From positions 6,982,149 to 7,046,148 of the forward strand of contig NC_084818.1 of NCBI RefSeq assembly GCF_963583255.1: DNA of 64,000 bases, in the 5' to 3' direction. The notes beneath the pieces were generated by a model that was not told the DNA's origin, did no database searches, and was given only the letters and a program-made list of their open reading frames with translations. This DNA is from Pyrus communis. Taxonomy: Eukaryota; Streptophyta; Magnoliopsida; Rosales; Rosaceae. Positions 23,601 through 36,100 of the stretch are shown here, piece after piece; the first letter of the stretch is position 1; every line of letters starts with the position of its first letter. A program made the position numbers and the translations under genes.

Positions 23601-25263
23601 GTTCTGTTATCTTTTGCACACCTTACGACATCAGCATTTAACTTTAACCCCGTAATTGCACCTTGTGCAAATTGGAGCAATTCGTCCCGTTTCACCTGAA
23701 TACAGAAGAATATGAACTAGTATGCTTCACTTAAGCAAAAAGAAGTACAAGTCTTGCATGAATTATATCTATATAAACTTGATGGAAAATATACATCAAG
23801 TTTTCTCCACAATTCATAATTGTTGATATGATCTTCATGTGCACTCTTAGTTTTATATCTTTACCAATACTTCATCATCGTAGCTTGAAAAAGCTGTTGC
23901 CAGGTCCTTTATACTGCTCACTGTCGCATGATGAACTTCTGTTCCTCCAGTAAGACAGAGCCTGCAGTTTCATGTAATAATAAGATTAAAAAATCAGGCC
24001 ATAGTTTTGTCAACCCGAATAAATAATACTGGCACTTAACAGGCCATGAACTGCATTACACACTAGTGAAATTCCTGGTTCTCACCTAAACATCTCCATG
24101 AGTAGGGCAACCTCTTCATCGTTCGGAGCTTCAAGAATCTGAGGCATAGAAAAGGGTTAACCAGCGGTTAACTTCCAGAATCAGAAATTCCAAAAAAAAT
24201 ATAAGATCATTTAGGATAATCCCAGTTTTAGAAGTTTTAGGCATTTGATGAGAACAATAAGTTTCCTAATCATTCTTTTCCTTAAATAAAAAAGCCACCG
24301 TTTCCTATTACAAAAGAAAACTCCATGAACTTCACAAACCAAGTGCATATGTGGCAATGCCTGAGCAAAAACAGAGAGCATACGGCTCAACAAAATCATC
24401 TCTGACTTAAATAATTTTCCATCATGCATTAAGTGCTTCCCCTAACTAATGATAATGAAATAAGTAATTTCTTTGCGTAGCACATTTAGTCATCCATCTT
24501 AGCATTCATCTGTTTGGCTGAACTATTTCTAAGATCATTAGCTAAATAAAAAATCCCATCCCTTTCAAAGAAATCTCTCTAATTTCATTGATATATGCAG
24601 CATTCATTTCTCAAATACATACCATAGACAGTGTTATGCCCTCCAGAGCCTGACTTTGAAGAAAAACTTCGCGGAAATTCATCGGTTCACCACCAACATC
24701 AGAGTCATAATACAAAACCTATTACCAAAAATCACAAGTTTCAACAGCAAACAATATTCCAACAAAACAAAAAAACTGAATGGAATGAAATAAAACTGCA
24801 AAAACAAAACAAAATCAAACCAGAGATATTCTTTTTCGAATCTCGTTCGTGTCATCGGCAGCAACAGGCTGCTCCGGCGCGTTCTCCTTCTCTTCCACAG
24901 AACCCTGAGACAGCTTCAGCCTCTCCACCTCTTTAAGCAGCAAGACCCACCTTCTCAATATCTCAAGTCTCTCCGGCCCCCTGCAGGACACAGCTGCTTC
25001 CTCCAATCTCTGTATACTCTTCTTTGCACTCCTAAAGCTCCGACCTCCCTGTAAACAAATGCGAATGAGAAAAAATGTCGGAAAACGTGAAAAATGGTGA
25101 ATTGTGAAATTACCATTCGGTCCTGCAACCGTTTGGCGCCCTCTGCGACGGCTTGGCCGGCTTGCTGGACGACGGAGTCGGCGTAGTTCTTGACGGTGCG
25201 GGTGAGGTTGTTATTGTTGCCAGCCTCCACCGCCTTGCTCACCGCCGATCTCAGCCACGACAT
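19537..25263 (-). CDS. plant coiled-coil protein, 18 exons, function unknown
   Basis: Coding exons on the minus strand, in reading order: 25114-25263, 24821-25048, 24623-24718, 24086-24138, 23865-23961, 23622-23695, 23064-23181, 22405-22515, 22171-22247, 21736-21802, 21285-21350, 21088-21195, 20864-20994, 20705-20771, 20483-20550, 20310-20403, 20022-20092 and 19537-19912. They join in frame to 683 residues. The start [15 protein letters not shown] is followed by a short amphipathic segment. A predicted coiled-coil region runs through most of the middle ([35 protein letters not shown]). The acidic, low-complexity tail ends near [18 protein letters not shown]. The overall type recalls plant proteins annotated 'ELKS/Rab6-interacting/CAST family' or USO1-like, suggesting vesicle tethering, but I cannot confirm this. 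Introns contain AT-rich sequence and a compound microsatellite (20600-20695). All splice sites obey GT-AG. Confidence 0.8.
20600..20695 (+). repeat. compound microsatellite TA-TG-GA in an intron
   Basis: A (TA)n run is followed by about 21 TG units and then GA units. It lies between exons 14 and 15 of the coiled-coil gene. A highly variable length is expected. Confidence 0.9.
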
Positions 25264-28200
25264 TTTCTCCGACTTTTATCGCTCCAGCTGAGAAATTATT
25301 CAGAAATTTTTTACGAAAAAGCTGAAATTTTTTAAATTTTGATGCTTTGGGGGAGCGATCGAGTAGGTGAGAGGTTTAGGGTTTGGGGTTTAGGGGAAAT
25401 GGGGGTAGGATTTGGGGATTTTTTGGGGGAGCCATTGCCAATTGAGACGGGAAGAAGAAGAGAGGATGAAACAGTCGGCGTTTCGTTTGCCACGTTTCTG
25501 GACTTAAACGGCCACGTTTTGGGGGGTTTTTAGGTGATGTGGCCTTGCCACTGACAGACTACCAGTCTACTTCTAGCTTAACCGATCCTTCTCTATTTTT
25601 GGTAAGATAGATTTATAAAGAAATCCCTTAAAGTCATAAAAAACTTTATATTATAACTTAATATTTATTTTGGTCTCATCTTATAAAACACGTCTCTACA
25701 TAGTAATAATTGTTAATGAGTACAAAAATATGTAATATCACAAATAGAAGTTTGAAACGAACTAAAATATTTCTCTAAAGTTAATCGGGACAATACTTTA
25801 GTTTTAAAAAGTTGATTTCACGTTTTTGAGTTTACGGGTGTATATGTGCAAGAAAAACACCCAAGGAATCCTGTTTAGGAAGTACAATAACTTCAAGTTT
25901 GGTTTGAAATCCATGGCTGCGCAAAGAATTCAGCAGGCAGGCAAAGAGATACCATGCGCTTGTAACTAGAACTAAATCTATATGCCCTTTCCGTGGTGAT
26001 CATACAATTCAACGTTCACATCGAATATACTTATGGCGCTTTACTGCATTGGCCCCTCCTCCCTACATAGACTCAAAAATTAAAACAAAAATAAAAGTAA
26101 AATGTTCATTAGATGCCTCTATGGACCAAGTCTATGTATAAAAAACAAAGGAAGTTTTAACGGGACACTTTCGGTACTGTTCACTATTAACGTAAAATAA
26201 CATTTTTACTTTTCTCTAGTACTATTCACTACATCTTTATTTGTCATTTTTCATTGAAACGAAAGTTTTTTTGAATTTTCCGTTAGTTATCTTGAACATA
26301 GTTCTTCCTATGTCAAAGCTTCTGGCAGTGTTACGATTCTGTTCAAATTCACCAATGCTCAACAGTATGAAACCCCGAGTAGAGATAGAGTTACGCGCAT
26401 TAGGATTAAGACATTCGAGATAGATTGCTTCGACTGCAGGCTAATGTACCATACTAAACGGTCATGCTTGCTATGAATTAGTGCACGTAATATTTCAAAT
26501 AGGGATACTACCTGCGGTCATGATTCCTTCGGTTCAAGAGGCTTTGAGCTTAAATGTGTAGGAGTTTGAAACCTTCTTGTCTCAAATTGATCAACAGTAT
26601 TTTTTCATTAGCCTTTATATAGACTTATTCCTTTTTCCTTAGTAATTAGAACTTGGATCATTCGAATTAAGTTTTTAATTAAATTAATTAAAAACGTTTT
26701 GATTAATAGACACAACTCTTTGGAAAGAGTTGTATAGCTTCAGATACATCCAAAAGGTGTTTGAAGAGGTATGAAAGAGCTTATATAACTGGAGTCCTCA
26801 GTTCCATCAAAAATCATATTTTCTTCCTCCTTGTCTTCCCTACAAAATTTACAGAGAGTAAACACACAAAGCAATTCGCTAGCGTTCTATAATTCAGTGC
26901 GGGTTGTAGAATTATGTAGTTGTATCCTGGTCAAGCAGATGTTGTAGAACCACAAGCACACGAGTGGGACGGAAATACTGTTCGAAGGACATAGCGTTTG
27001 CGCTACCCTCTACCTTCAATTCATTCAAGTTAGTATCATTTTAATTTTTGTAATTATTGTGTAATTATATTTTGTATTGCAAGTATTTTTTAATAATAAA
27101 GTATAAGTATTTCGGTTCTATATTTCTGTTATTTTATTGTTTCTAAATTGTTCTCCAACAAAATATCGTTAATTATCGTAATCTTTTCCAATCCATGCAA
27201 GTTTACAACAACACTCATTTACAAATACAAGTCTTTGTTTTTAGTCTGAATTCTAATCAAAAGATTGTACACTATGAACCCACCCAGACATGATTTCACC
27301 ATGCCCCTTTTTCCACCACTCCGCTTGTTTCGATCCTTGTTTGTATCACTTGATTCTGAGAATTTATTGAATATAGCCCAAAATTGACTCTCAATTTCAT
27401 AAATGACAGTTTTTATAAGAACTTTTAAATATATCCAAAATTTCACTTAAATAGACACAAATACCCTCAATTTCTTTGAATAATTAGTTATTGACTAGAA
27501 GACTTCTAGCGCTACAATCAAAGTGTTGCTGACCCATGAATTGAGGACTATGGAGGTGATTGATTCTGTTGGCAAATACGGCATGAAAAACTGGCTGATC
27601 TTGCTCAACTTGCACTAACAAAATTCATAAACGCCGTAATACACAGGAAGAGCTATGATTTACTCCATGAGGTCCACCGCAAATCTAAAGCAAACACAAA
27701 CAAGTGCAAAATCCCAAAATTTACTTGCAAGTGTTGTGGTACAACGTCCGGCAAAGAGAAAACGTTATTTTTAATGAAAATCCCATTTTAAAGGTATGGT
27801 GAATAGTAAATGTATAAATGTGGTTTTTCGTTAAAAGTAAACAGTACTGGAAATGTTTTGTTAAAACTTCCAAAATTATATACCAAGTAATCTTATTCTC
27901 GAAAAAACCCTTAAAATAAAACAGAGAAAAACTAATGAAAATGATTTGAAAACTTTGAGTTTTAATGATAAGCACAAAATAAATGATAAAGTGAATAATA
28001 CCAGGATTAACTTTTTAGTACCGTAACCTTTTCATTAAAACTCTCGTAAAACAATTCAATTTAATATTTCTGCACCTTTATTATATTTATTTAGTTGGAT
28101 TTTGTGACGTGGTATTTTCTTCAATTTAATTTTGTTTGTCTTTTTGTATTTGGGGGAAAGACAACCGAAGGGGTAGCTGGTACCAGAAAATCAGTTCGTG

Positions 28201-28435
28201 GACACTTCCCCGCCTTCCCTTGAGCGACCGGTGAAAACACCCGCACGTTTTAAAGGCTCCCACCCAACTGCCTCTTCTTACTCATCAAACCTTCTCCCGT
28301 CACTCAATGATCCATCGCGGTTAAAATTATTATAATTTTTAAAAAGTTTTTTATTTTAATCGTTGGATCAAGTTTTAAGAATTCGGATCACTTAATTCGT
28401 AAGTTTTGGTGAAAGAGATTCAGAGGATTTTTTCC
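25264..28435. other. intergenic region with MITE pieces and a possible solo LTR
   Basis: No gene. 26155-26290 and 27755-28060 contain pieces of one AT-rich MITE-like family in opposite orientations; they share GTTTTAAC, GTACTGTTCACT and CATTTTTAC-type blocks. 26640-27160 ends in TCTCCAACA and contains a terminal segment resembling the LTR of a copia-type retrotransposon (GAAGGACATAGCGTTTGCGC). No internal retroelement domains are present, so it would be a solo LTR if real. Confidence 0.4.
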
Positions 28436-28443
28436 TATATAAA
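28436..28443 (+). promoter_or_regulatory. TATA box of the chalcone isomerase gene
   Basis: TATATAAA lies 78 bp before the ATG, leaving a leader of about 45 bp rich in CTCTCT. About 170 bp further up, CACCCAACTGCC (about 28261-28272) contains a CAACTG MYB core, in keeping with MYB control of flavonoid genes. That regulatory role is inferred. Confidence 0.65.
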
Positions 28444-28513
28444 CCCACCGCTTCCGACAGCAAACCCCATCTCTCTCACACTCTCTCTCTCCGCAATAAA
28501 ACAAAATTGTCAA

Positions 28514-31500
28514 ATGGCTCCAACGCCCTCGCTCGCCGGACTCCAGATCGAGACGACCGCGTTTCCACCGTCCGTCAAACCTCCGGGCTCCTCCAACACT
28601 CTGTTCCTCGGCGGCGCAGGTTTGTAATTTGTAAACTTCGAACCTCCGGCGCTTTTATCCGTGATTCTGATTGTTTGAATGCTTGTTGCTTGCTTTTTGT
28701 TCTGATTGACGGTATTTTGGTTGCTAACGTGCGCAGGGGTGAGGGGGCTGGAGATTCAGGGGAACTTCGTGAAGTTCACGGCGATCGGAGTGTATTTGGA
28801 GGATAACGCCGTGCCTCAGCTCGCCGTTAAGTGGAAGGGTAAGACGGCCGAGGAGTTGACGGAGTCCGTTGAGTTCTTCAGGGACATCGTTACAGGTAAC
28901 ACGGATTTCTTCGCTGTTTTAACTATTGTTTGAATTTTGTTACATCGTCGTGTTCTAATTAGCAAAGGAATAAAATTGCATGCCATTGCTGAACCCAATT
29001 TTGGCTAAACTTGCCAGATAGAACGAAAAATTAATTCTAACATCGTTGACTAATCCACTGTGTGGGGATCTAGAGATCCTTACATCTTAACTATTTATCG
29101 TGTATCATGCGATTAGAAATCATTTGATTTTTATTTATTTAAAATTAAACACAAATAGTATCCAATAAAATTTGATCGCGCAACGTACGACTAACGGTTA
29201 GGATATAAAAATTCCTAAGATCTTCCAAAAAAGATCCGGAGAGGATCCTCTTCCTACACAAAAGACACAAAGTCAAAAGAAGTTTTAGGACATAGACAAA
29301 AAAAAAAAAAAAGTGTTTTAGGACAAGTTTAAAAGGTTTTTAAAATTGATTGAAAGCGTTTTTAAAAAAATGTTATTGGGAATATTTTTTATGATTCACT
29401 TACATCTTTATTAAGAATTGGTTTTAAAAATACTTTTATAAAAAATGTTTTCAGTCAATTTAAAAGCAATTCCAAACAAAATTTGAAAACAAAATGATGT
29501 GTTTGTTGAAGATTGGATTATTACTTAAGCGTTGATTAAGGTGCTTATTTTCTATTAGTCACACATCATTTGATTTGCAAAATGTGTAACTAAATTTGGA
29601 GACAAAATTTGTAAAATAAATTATATGTCACCAATATGAATAAGCACGTTTATCAACACTAATACACCAGTAGGCAATCATCAACTTCCACATCCTTTAG
29701 TTTTTATTTACAAATTTAGTCTTCCTAATATAATCCTTAAAATTTTAGTCTTCCTAACGTTAATTTTTTTTTAGTGCATTAGAGAGGGAATAAGTCAAAT
29801 TTAGATTTTAAATTGACTTTTCACGCCAACGTTTTCAATCTCTTTGACTTCTTTTGGAGCAAAATTTATTGATGTTTGACCCTATGAATACATAACTCTT
29901 TATTCTACAATTTTATGTAACTTATATATGTTCGACCCTTCATTCTTACCAATTCATAAGCACATTTCACATTAAAAAAAGGTTCACAATTGTAGAGTTT
30001 TCAGGTTTTGAGTTGAAAAAGTGGATGACTTGTTAAAGATAAGTCATTTCATACATATTTTCCCTTCTATTTGTCATAATCCGGTCGTACGGTCAGATTC
30101 AAAACATAATCATATCAACCTTCAAATGTATGCCTTCTGTAATTTTTGGTAAATTGATTTGAGCTCCTGTTGATGCTGTTGAAAGTGTACATATTATTTA
30201 TGCCATGCATCTTAGGGCGGAGCCGTTTTAGAATGATCGGTAGTCATGCCAAACCTAGGCAATCCTGTAGCCCGCCGTTCTCTCAGTTGCCGATATAGAT
30301 CTGTAACATTCAACAAATGTCGTAGCTTTCTTGAGTTATACTCTAATTTCTAAATTTATGTATGCTTATGGTTACGGTGCTAGTTTAGTCCTGACCAGCC
30401 AATTAGAATGAATGAATCTCTCAAAATGTAGTGCTATCTTCTGGTTGTGGTGATTACTTGAGGCATAAGAAACAGTTACTAAAGATATGAGTAAAGTTTT
30501 GTAGCACGGTTTATGATCTTCGCTATCCTTTTGTAGGTCCATTTGAGAAATTCATTCAAGTGGCAACGATACTGCCACTGACGGGCCAGCAATATGCTGA
30601 GAAAGTTTCGGAGAATTGCGTTGCCTTTTGGAAGTCAGTGGGAATTTACACTGATGCAGAAGAAAAAGCCATTGAAAAGTTCCTTGAGGTCTTCAAAGAT
30701 CAAAATTTCCCGCCCGGCGCCTCCATTCTTTTCACGCAATCCCCCAAAGGATCACTGACGGTTAGTTATCCTACTTTTGAATGGTTAATTTTGTAGTTTG
30801 CATCGGATTTCGACATCTTTCCCTCTCTCTTTCGCCACAGATTAGCTTCTCTAGAGATGCATCCGTACCTGAAGCTGCAAATGCGGTGATAGAAAACAAA
30901 CTACTTTCCGAGGCAGTTCTAGAGTCGATCGTTGGAAAGCATGGTGTTTCCCCTGCAGCAAAGCAAAGTTTGGCCGTGAGGTTATCCGAATTGTTGAACG
31001 GGTGTAATGAATCTAATGATGGCAAAGCTGGAAATGAGAGAGATTGTCAAATGGCTCCACCACCGTCGCTCGCCGGACTTCAGATCGAAACGACTACGTT
31101 TCCACCGTCCGTCAAACCTCCGGGATCCTCCAACACTTTGTTCCTCGGCGGCGGAGGTTTGTAAACTTCGCACGTCCGGCGCTTATACCCATAATTATGA
31201 TTGTTTGTTGCTTTTGGTTTTGATTGACGGTACTTTGCTTGCTAACATGCGCAGGGGTGAGAGGGCTGGAGATTCAGGGGAACTTCGTGAAGTTCACAGC
31301 GATCGGAGTGTACTTGGAGGATAGCGCCGTGCCTCAGCTCGCCTTTAAGTGGAAGGGTAAGACAGCCAAGGAGTTGACGGAGTCCGTTGAGTTCTTCAGG
31401 GACATCGTTACAGGTAACACGGATTTCTTTGCTGTTTTAACAACAGTTCGAATTTTGACACTAAATTCCAGTTACTGGTGCAAATTTGTTACCTTGTCGT

Positions 31501-32870
31501 GTTATAATTAACAAAGGAATAAAATTGCATGCTATGGTGAACCCAATTTTAGCTAAACTTACCAGATAGAACGAAAAATTATTCATATATATAACTAATT
31601 TGATTCAGTGTATTAGAGATGAAATAAGTCAAATTTAGAGTTTAAATTAACTTTCGACTCTTCACTTTTTTTTATCTCTTTGACTTCTTTTGGAGCAAAA
31701 TTCATTGATGTTCGACCCTATGAATACATACGTTCGACTCTTTATTTAACAATTTTATCTAAGTTATATATGTTCGACCCTTTATCCGTACCTTTTCATA
31801 AGCACATTTTCACATTAAAAAAGGTTCACACAAGTGGATGACTTGTTAAAGATAAGTTGGTTTCATATGTATCTTCCCTTCTATTTATCATCGTCCGGTT
31901 GAACGGTCAGATTCAAAATATAATCATATTAATCTTCAAATGGATGCCTTCTGTATCTTTGGGTAAATTGATTTGAGCTCTCGTTGATGCTGTTGAAAGT
32001 GTACATATTACTCATGCCCTGCATCTTAAGGTGGAGTCGTTTTAGAATGATCGGTAGTCATGCCAAACTGAGGCAATCCTACAGCCTGCCGTTCTCTCAG
32101 CGGCCTATATAGACCTGTCGCGGTCGATGAATGTTGTAGATTTTTCAAGTTGTATTCTAATTTTGTAAATTTATGTGTGCTTATGGTGGTACTTTAGTCC
32201 TGAGGCCTGACTAGCAAATTAGAATGAATGAATCTCTCAAGATGTAGTGCTATCTTCTGGTTATGATGATTACTTGAGGCATAAGAAACAGTTACTAAAG
32301 ATAAGACTGAGGTTTTGTAGCGCGGTTTATAATCTTTGCTATCCTTTTGTAGGTCCATTTGAGAAATTCATTCAAGTGGCAACGATACTGCCACTGACAG
32401 GCCAGCAATACTCTGAGAAAGTTTCAGAGAATTGCGTTGCCTTTTGGAAGTCAGTCGGAATTTACACTGATGCAGAAGGCAAAGCAATTGAAAAGTTCCT
32501 TGAGGTCTTCAAAGATCAAAACTTCCCACCCGGCGCCTCCATTCTTTTCACGCAATCTCCCAAAGGATCACTAACGGTTAGTAATCCTACTTTTGGATGG
32601 TTAGTTATGTAGTTTACATCGGGTTTTTGACATCTTTCCCTCTTGCTTTTGCCACAGATTAGCTTCTCTAGAGATGCATCCGTACCTGAAGCTGCAAACG
32701 CGGTGATAGAAAACAAACTACTTTCCGAGGCAGTTCTAGAGTCGATCATTGGAAAGCACGGTGTTTCTCCTGCAGCAAAGCAAAGTTTGGCCGCGAGGTT
32801 ATCCGAATTGTTGAGTGGGTGCAAGGAATCTAATGGTGCTGAAGCCGGAAATGAAAAAGTGGAGGCATGA
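28514..32870 (+). CDS. CHI: chalcone isomerase, fused tandem double-domain gene
   Basis: Chalcone isomerase closes naringenin chalcone to (2S)-naringenin in flavonoid synthesis. Exons: 28514-28619, 28737-28895, 30537-30760, 30841-31156, 31255-31413, 32353-32576 and 32658-32870, totalling 466 residues. Two complete CHI units follow each other. Unit 1 (residues 1-233) has no stop: its last exon reads AAT GAG AGA GAT TGT CAA straight into the ATG of unit 2 (31051; residue 234). Catalytic residues are present in both, shown in unit 1 numbering: Arg38 (GVRGL), Thr50 ([11 protein letters not shown]), Tyr108 (LTGQQY) and Asn115 (SENC). Ser192-Ile193 is the type I (non-legume, naringenin-specific) pair. 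Only about 30 bp separate the two homology units, so unit 2 has no promoter of its own. An ancestral single gene of four exons was evidently duplicated by unequal exchange. The fusion is predicted from sequence; whether one long mRNA is made is unknown. Confidence 0.88.
29036..29772. mobile_element. insertion of about 0.7 kb unique to intron 2 of CHI unit 1
   Basis: Intron 2 is 1641 bp in unit 1 and 939 bp in unit 2; the flanking parts align. The extra segment begins after GAACGAAAAATTA and ends before TAGTGCATTAGAGAG. Inside it are a relative of the palindromic MITE (about 29066-29260) and a member of a short MITE family at about 29475-29610. Precise insertion ends are not resolved. Confidence 0.65.
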
Positions 32871-33850
32871 AAACTGAGAGGAGAAATAAAACTTGGGAGG
32901 GACTCCTGTTCTGTGTTTAGTGGATTATTTACATACAATCTATGAAGCTATAGGAATGTGCTGTCTTATTTAATTTAAAGAAAAATGATCGTGTTTTATG
33001 AGAAATATTAGTGTTGTTTTGTTATATGTTTAATTCAAATCAACAAATATAGAGGTCGATTGGTAAATATGCCTAATAACATTGCTTCTGAACCCAACCA
33101 AACCCCAAATTTTGAACTAAATCTCTGGCCTTGTGTCAACCAGTTGGGAGGGTCTAACTATTTGCACCCAAGTTCGATTCCCTCTTCCCATAAAATCAAG
33201 TACTTCAGAATATATTTCGTCTTGTCAAACAAAAAATATAAACTACTCAAATTTAAAAGAGAGTTTCGAACTTGAATACTAAGGGGTTGACACAATACTC
33301 TAGTTAACTGCCCTAAGGCCCCAACCCATAATTTTACTTTAAAAACTCTTTGACTCTTTTTGGTAGGTTTAACAAACTATCGGCCCGTATTACATACGAT
33401 ACGTTTTAAGTTCAATCACACGATGGTTGCCACGAGAATCTAAAATGCCCCTGTGAATCTTCTTGACCTCCAGAAGAATAGAACTAATGTGGCTAAGCCA
33501 CCAGTTAGTCCTTTTTTTCTTTACTAAATTTCTTTAGAAACCCATTGGTAGTTATAAAATAATTATATTTGGATCAAAAGTTTGAAGTTTACAATGTTGG
33601 TTTCGATATTTCTTAACGAAACGGAGGTAAATTCAAGAAATAGTGCCACTGCTACATGTATGTATATATTTGTCACAGCAGTGTGTGTGTATATATGTAT
33701 ATATGTTATAATATTCGTCTCTGCGGTGGAGATATCCAGGGGAGGGTATTTTCATTGACATAAGTCCCATAACCAAATCAAATCTAACCTCACAAGCCAA
33801 ACATCCCTCACTGAAATTCATTCTCAATTCTAAAACTCAAGCCACTCTCT
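32871..33850. other. intergenic spacer with a SINE-like fragment
   Basis: Probable CHI 3'UTR to about 32990. At 33120-33190 the plus strand has tRNA-like A- and B-box words (CCAGTTGGGAGGG, GTTCGATTCC) suggesting a SINE remnant. Nothing else was recognised. Confidence 0.4.
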
Positions 33851-35821
33851 ATGAATACAAATTTATGGGTACCGGCGCTTCTTCTAGCCTTCCATTTATT
33901 CCGCGCTTCGTCTCAGAGTATGTATAACTTGCAACGCATAATTTTTATTTCATCCGTCGTATCGTTATGTTACTAAACTCTTAATTCTTGTTCATTCATA
34001 TTCATTCGAGGACAAATTCACCTGATCGATAGTTTAGATTGCGATTGACCGTGTACATCAAACTTGCTCTTGATTATTACTTTTTAAATCGCAGTTACAA
34101 TCGGATGGCTGAACATTGACTGCGGTAGCAATGCTACACGTTGGGATAAAAACTTACTCCAATGGGTCACAGACAATGACTACACCAAAGCAGGCATCAA
34201 CAAGCAAGTTCCACAAAAGCAACCGCTTGAAGAAATGAACACCCTCCGATCATTCCCTAACCAAAACCAGCAAAATTGTTATGTTTTGCCTTACAATGCA
34301 CCTACTCAGCGGTACTTGATCAGGGCGGGCTTCTACTACGGAGACTATGACGGTCTCTCCCGCCCTCCGCCGTTTGATCTTCATATCAACGGCCGAACGT
34401 GGTCAACGGTCAAAGCATCAACGGCGGAAGGGCCATTGTACCATGAAGCCATGTATGTGAATCAAGGGTCAGGATCTCTCAATGTGTGTGTTGTGCAGGT
34501 TGAGAAGGGAATGGTTCCCTTTGTATCTTCAGTAGAAGCTGTTCCAATATATGTTCTAACAGGTACATTGTACCCTAAGATGGAGACCAGTTACGCTTAT
34601 GATCTAGTATCTAGGGTTAATCTTGGTGGCAATGAAGTAAGGTATACCTTTCTCAAATCCTTTAGTGTCAATTTACCATTTTTATTCTATGCATCTTTAT
34701 CACACAACATAAGTGATTATTGATTTTCGTATGTTGCATTGTGTCGGAATGAACATTGACATGAGAGATAGGGTGAACTATATGTAACACAAAGTGCTAT
34801 TAGAATCTCATAGAACTCGAAAAAATTTAAATTCATATGAGTTCTCAAAAATTGCATATGAGCTTAACCATGTAAAAGCGAGTCTCACATAAACATTGAG
34901 AGGTAGGTCAAATAGTTACATATACATACATATATATAGTTGTTTATGTCCTTACTCTAATCGTATGCTCATTAAATTTGGACATGAAAAATTAGATACA
35001 AAATCTCGTATGTATATTATTGATTTATGTGAGATTCATAATATATTAATAATAAAAATTCGCTTATGGTAGTGTATACAATAAATTCTAACATTCGACT
35101 GTGTCTTGCGCGAACAAATCCTAATAAATTCTAACGTTGTACGGGTTTCCGTACCCAAAGTCTCTCCTAGATTATTGGAGAAATGTGTTGGATTTTGATT
35201 GACAATGGACCCAAACTGCTAAATCAATGCAGGTACGCAGGACCATTGAGTGAGGAAAGGTACAACCGAGTATGGACACGTGGAACAACCCCACCAAACT
35301 GCGTCCAAGTCCCTACCGTAGCCACTCCCCTCCCCTTAATAGAAAACGACCCCCCTATTCCGGTGCTTCTCGACTCCATTCAATCACTGAAACCTTCTGA
35401 TCCAATCATCCTGTCCGTCGATCTCCCCCACACGACCCCACAATTGGCTTACATAGCCCTTTACTTCGCTGAAACGGCAACCCTGCCCAAACCAAACGAC
35501 AGCAGAATCATCGACATCTACATCAACAGTCAAAAAAAGTCTACAACAACACTTAAACTTGGAGAATGCAAAGTAATCACCCTGTATCCTATGACCGTTG
35601 TAGGTCCCGCAATTAACGTGACAATGGCGTCGGCCAGCGGGTCCACCCTACCTCCGATAGTGAGTGCCATGGAAGTGTTCACAAGAGTAGAAGCCGGTTC
35701 GAAGAGTTCTTCTCCTCCCTCTTCCACTCCCACACATGGCAGCGGCACACAAGGAAGCTTCTTTTATGCATACATTAATTCAATTTCTTGTATTTGTTTG
35801 TTTCTTCTATGCATAGCCTAA
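33851..35821 (+). CDS. secreted malectin-like domain protein without a kinase
   Basis: Three exons, 33851-33917, 34095-34641 and 35233-35821, give 400 residues. Residues 1-22 form a signal peptide (MNTNLWVPALLLAFHLFRAS). Exons 2-3 encode a malectin-like extracellular region beginning IGWLNIDCGSNATRWD, then YLIRAGFYYGDYDG, PPPFDLHINGRTW, and later IALYFAETATLP and IIDIYINSQK; this is the order seen in ectodomains of plant malectin-like receptor kinases. After a Ser/Thr/Pro-rich stretch, the chain ends in the hydrophobic tail FFYAYINSISCICLFLLCIA with no cytoplasmic part, as expected for GPI-anchor attachment or a short membrane tail. There is no LRR or kinase. It may bind cell-wall carbohydrate; the ligand is unknown. 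Intron 2 (35 kb region) is about 590 bp and unremarkable. Confidence 0.83.
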
Positions 35822-36100
35822 CCATATAAGTTGGATTAGTGTCCGCGTAAAGGATTTTATTTGTAATTTTCTTTTGACATTCATCGTCAATGGTCATAAT
35901 AGTAGGGCAGCATATCTTTTCACTTAATGAAAGTTAAACGCTAATGTCCATTGCTCATGTCTATATAAATAACTGTCAAATGTAATTTATATGAATTTTT
36001 TATAATGAAGTTCTCGTAAATTAACAACTTAGAACTACAAATTCATACGGCACACGGGATTTAATAGTAAAAAATAATGATATAATGTTCATGAAGAACA

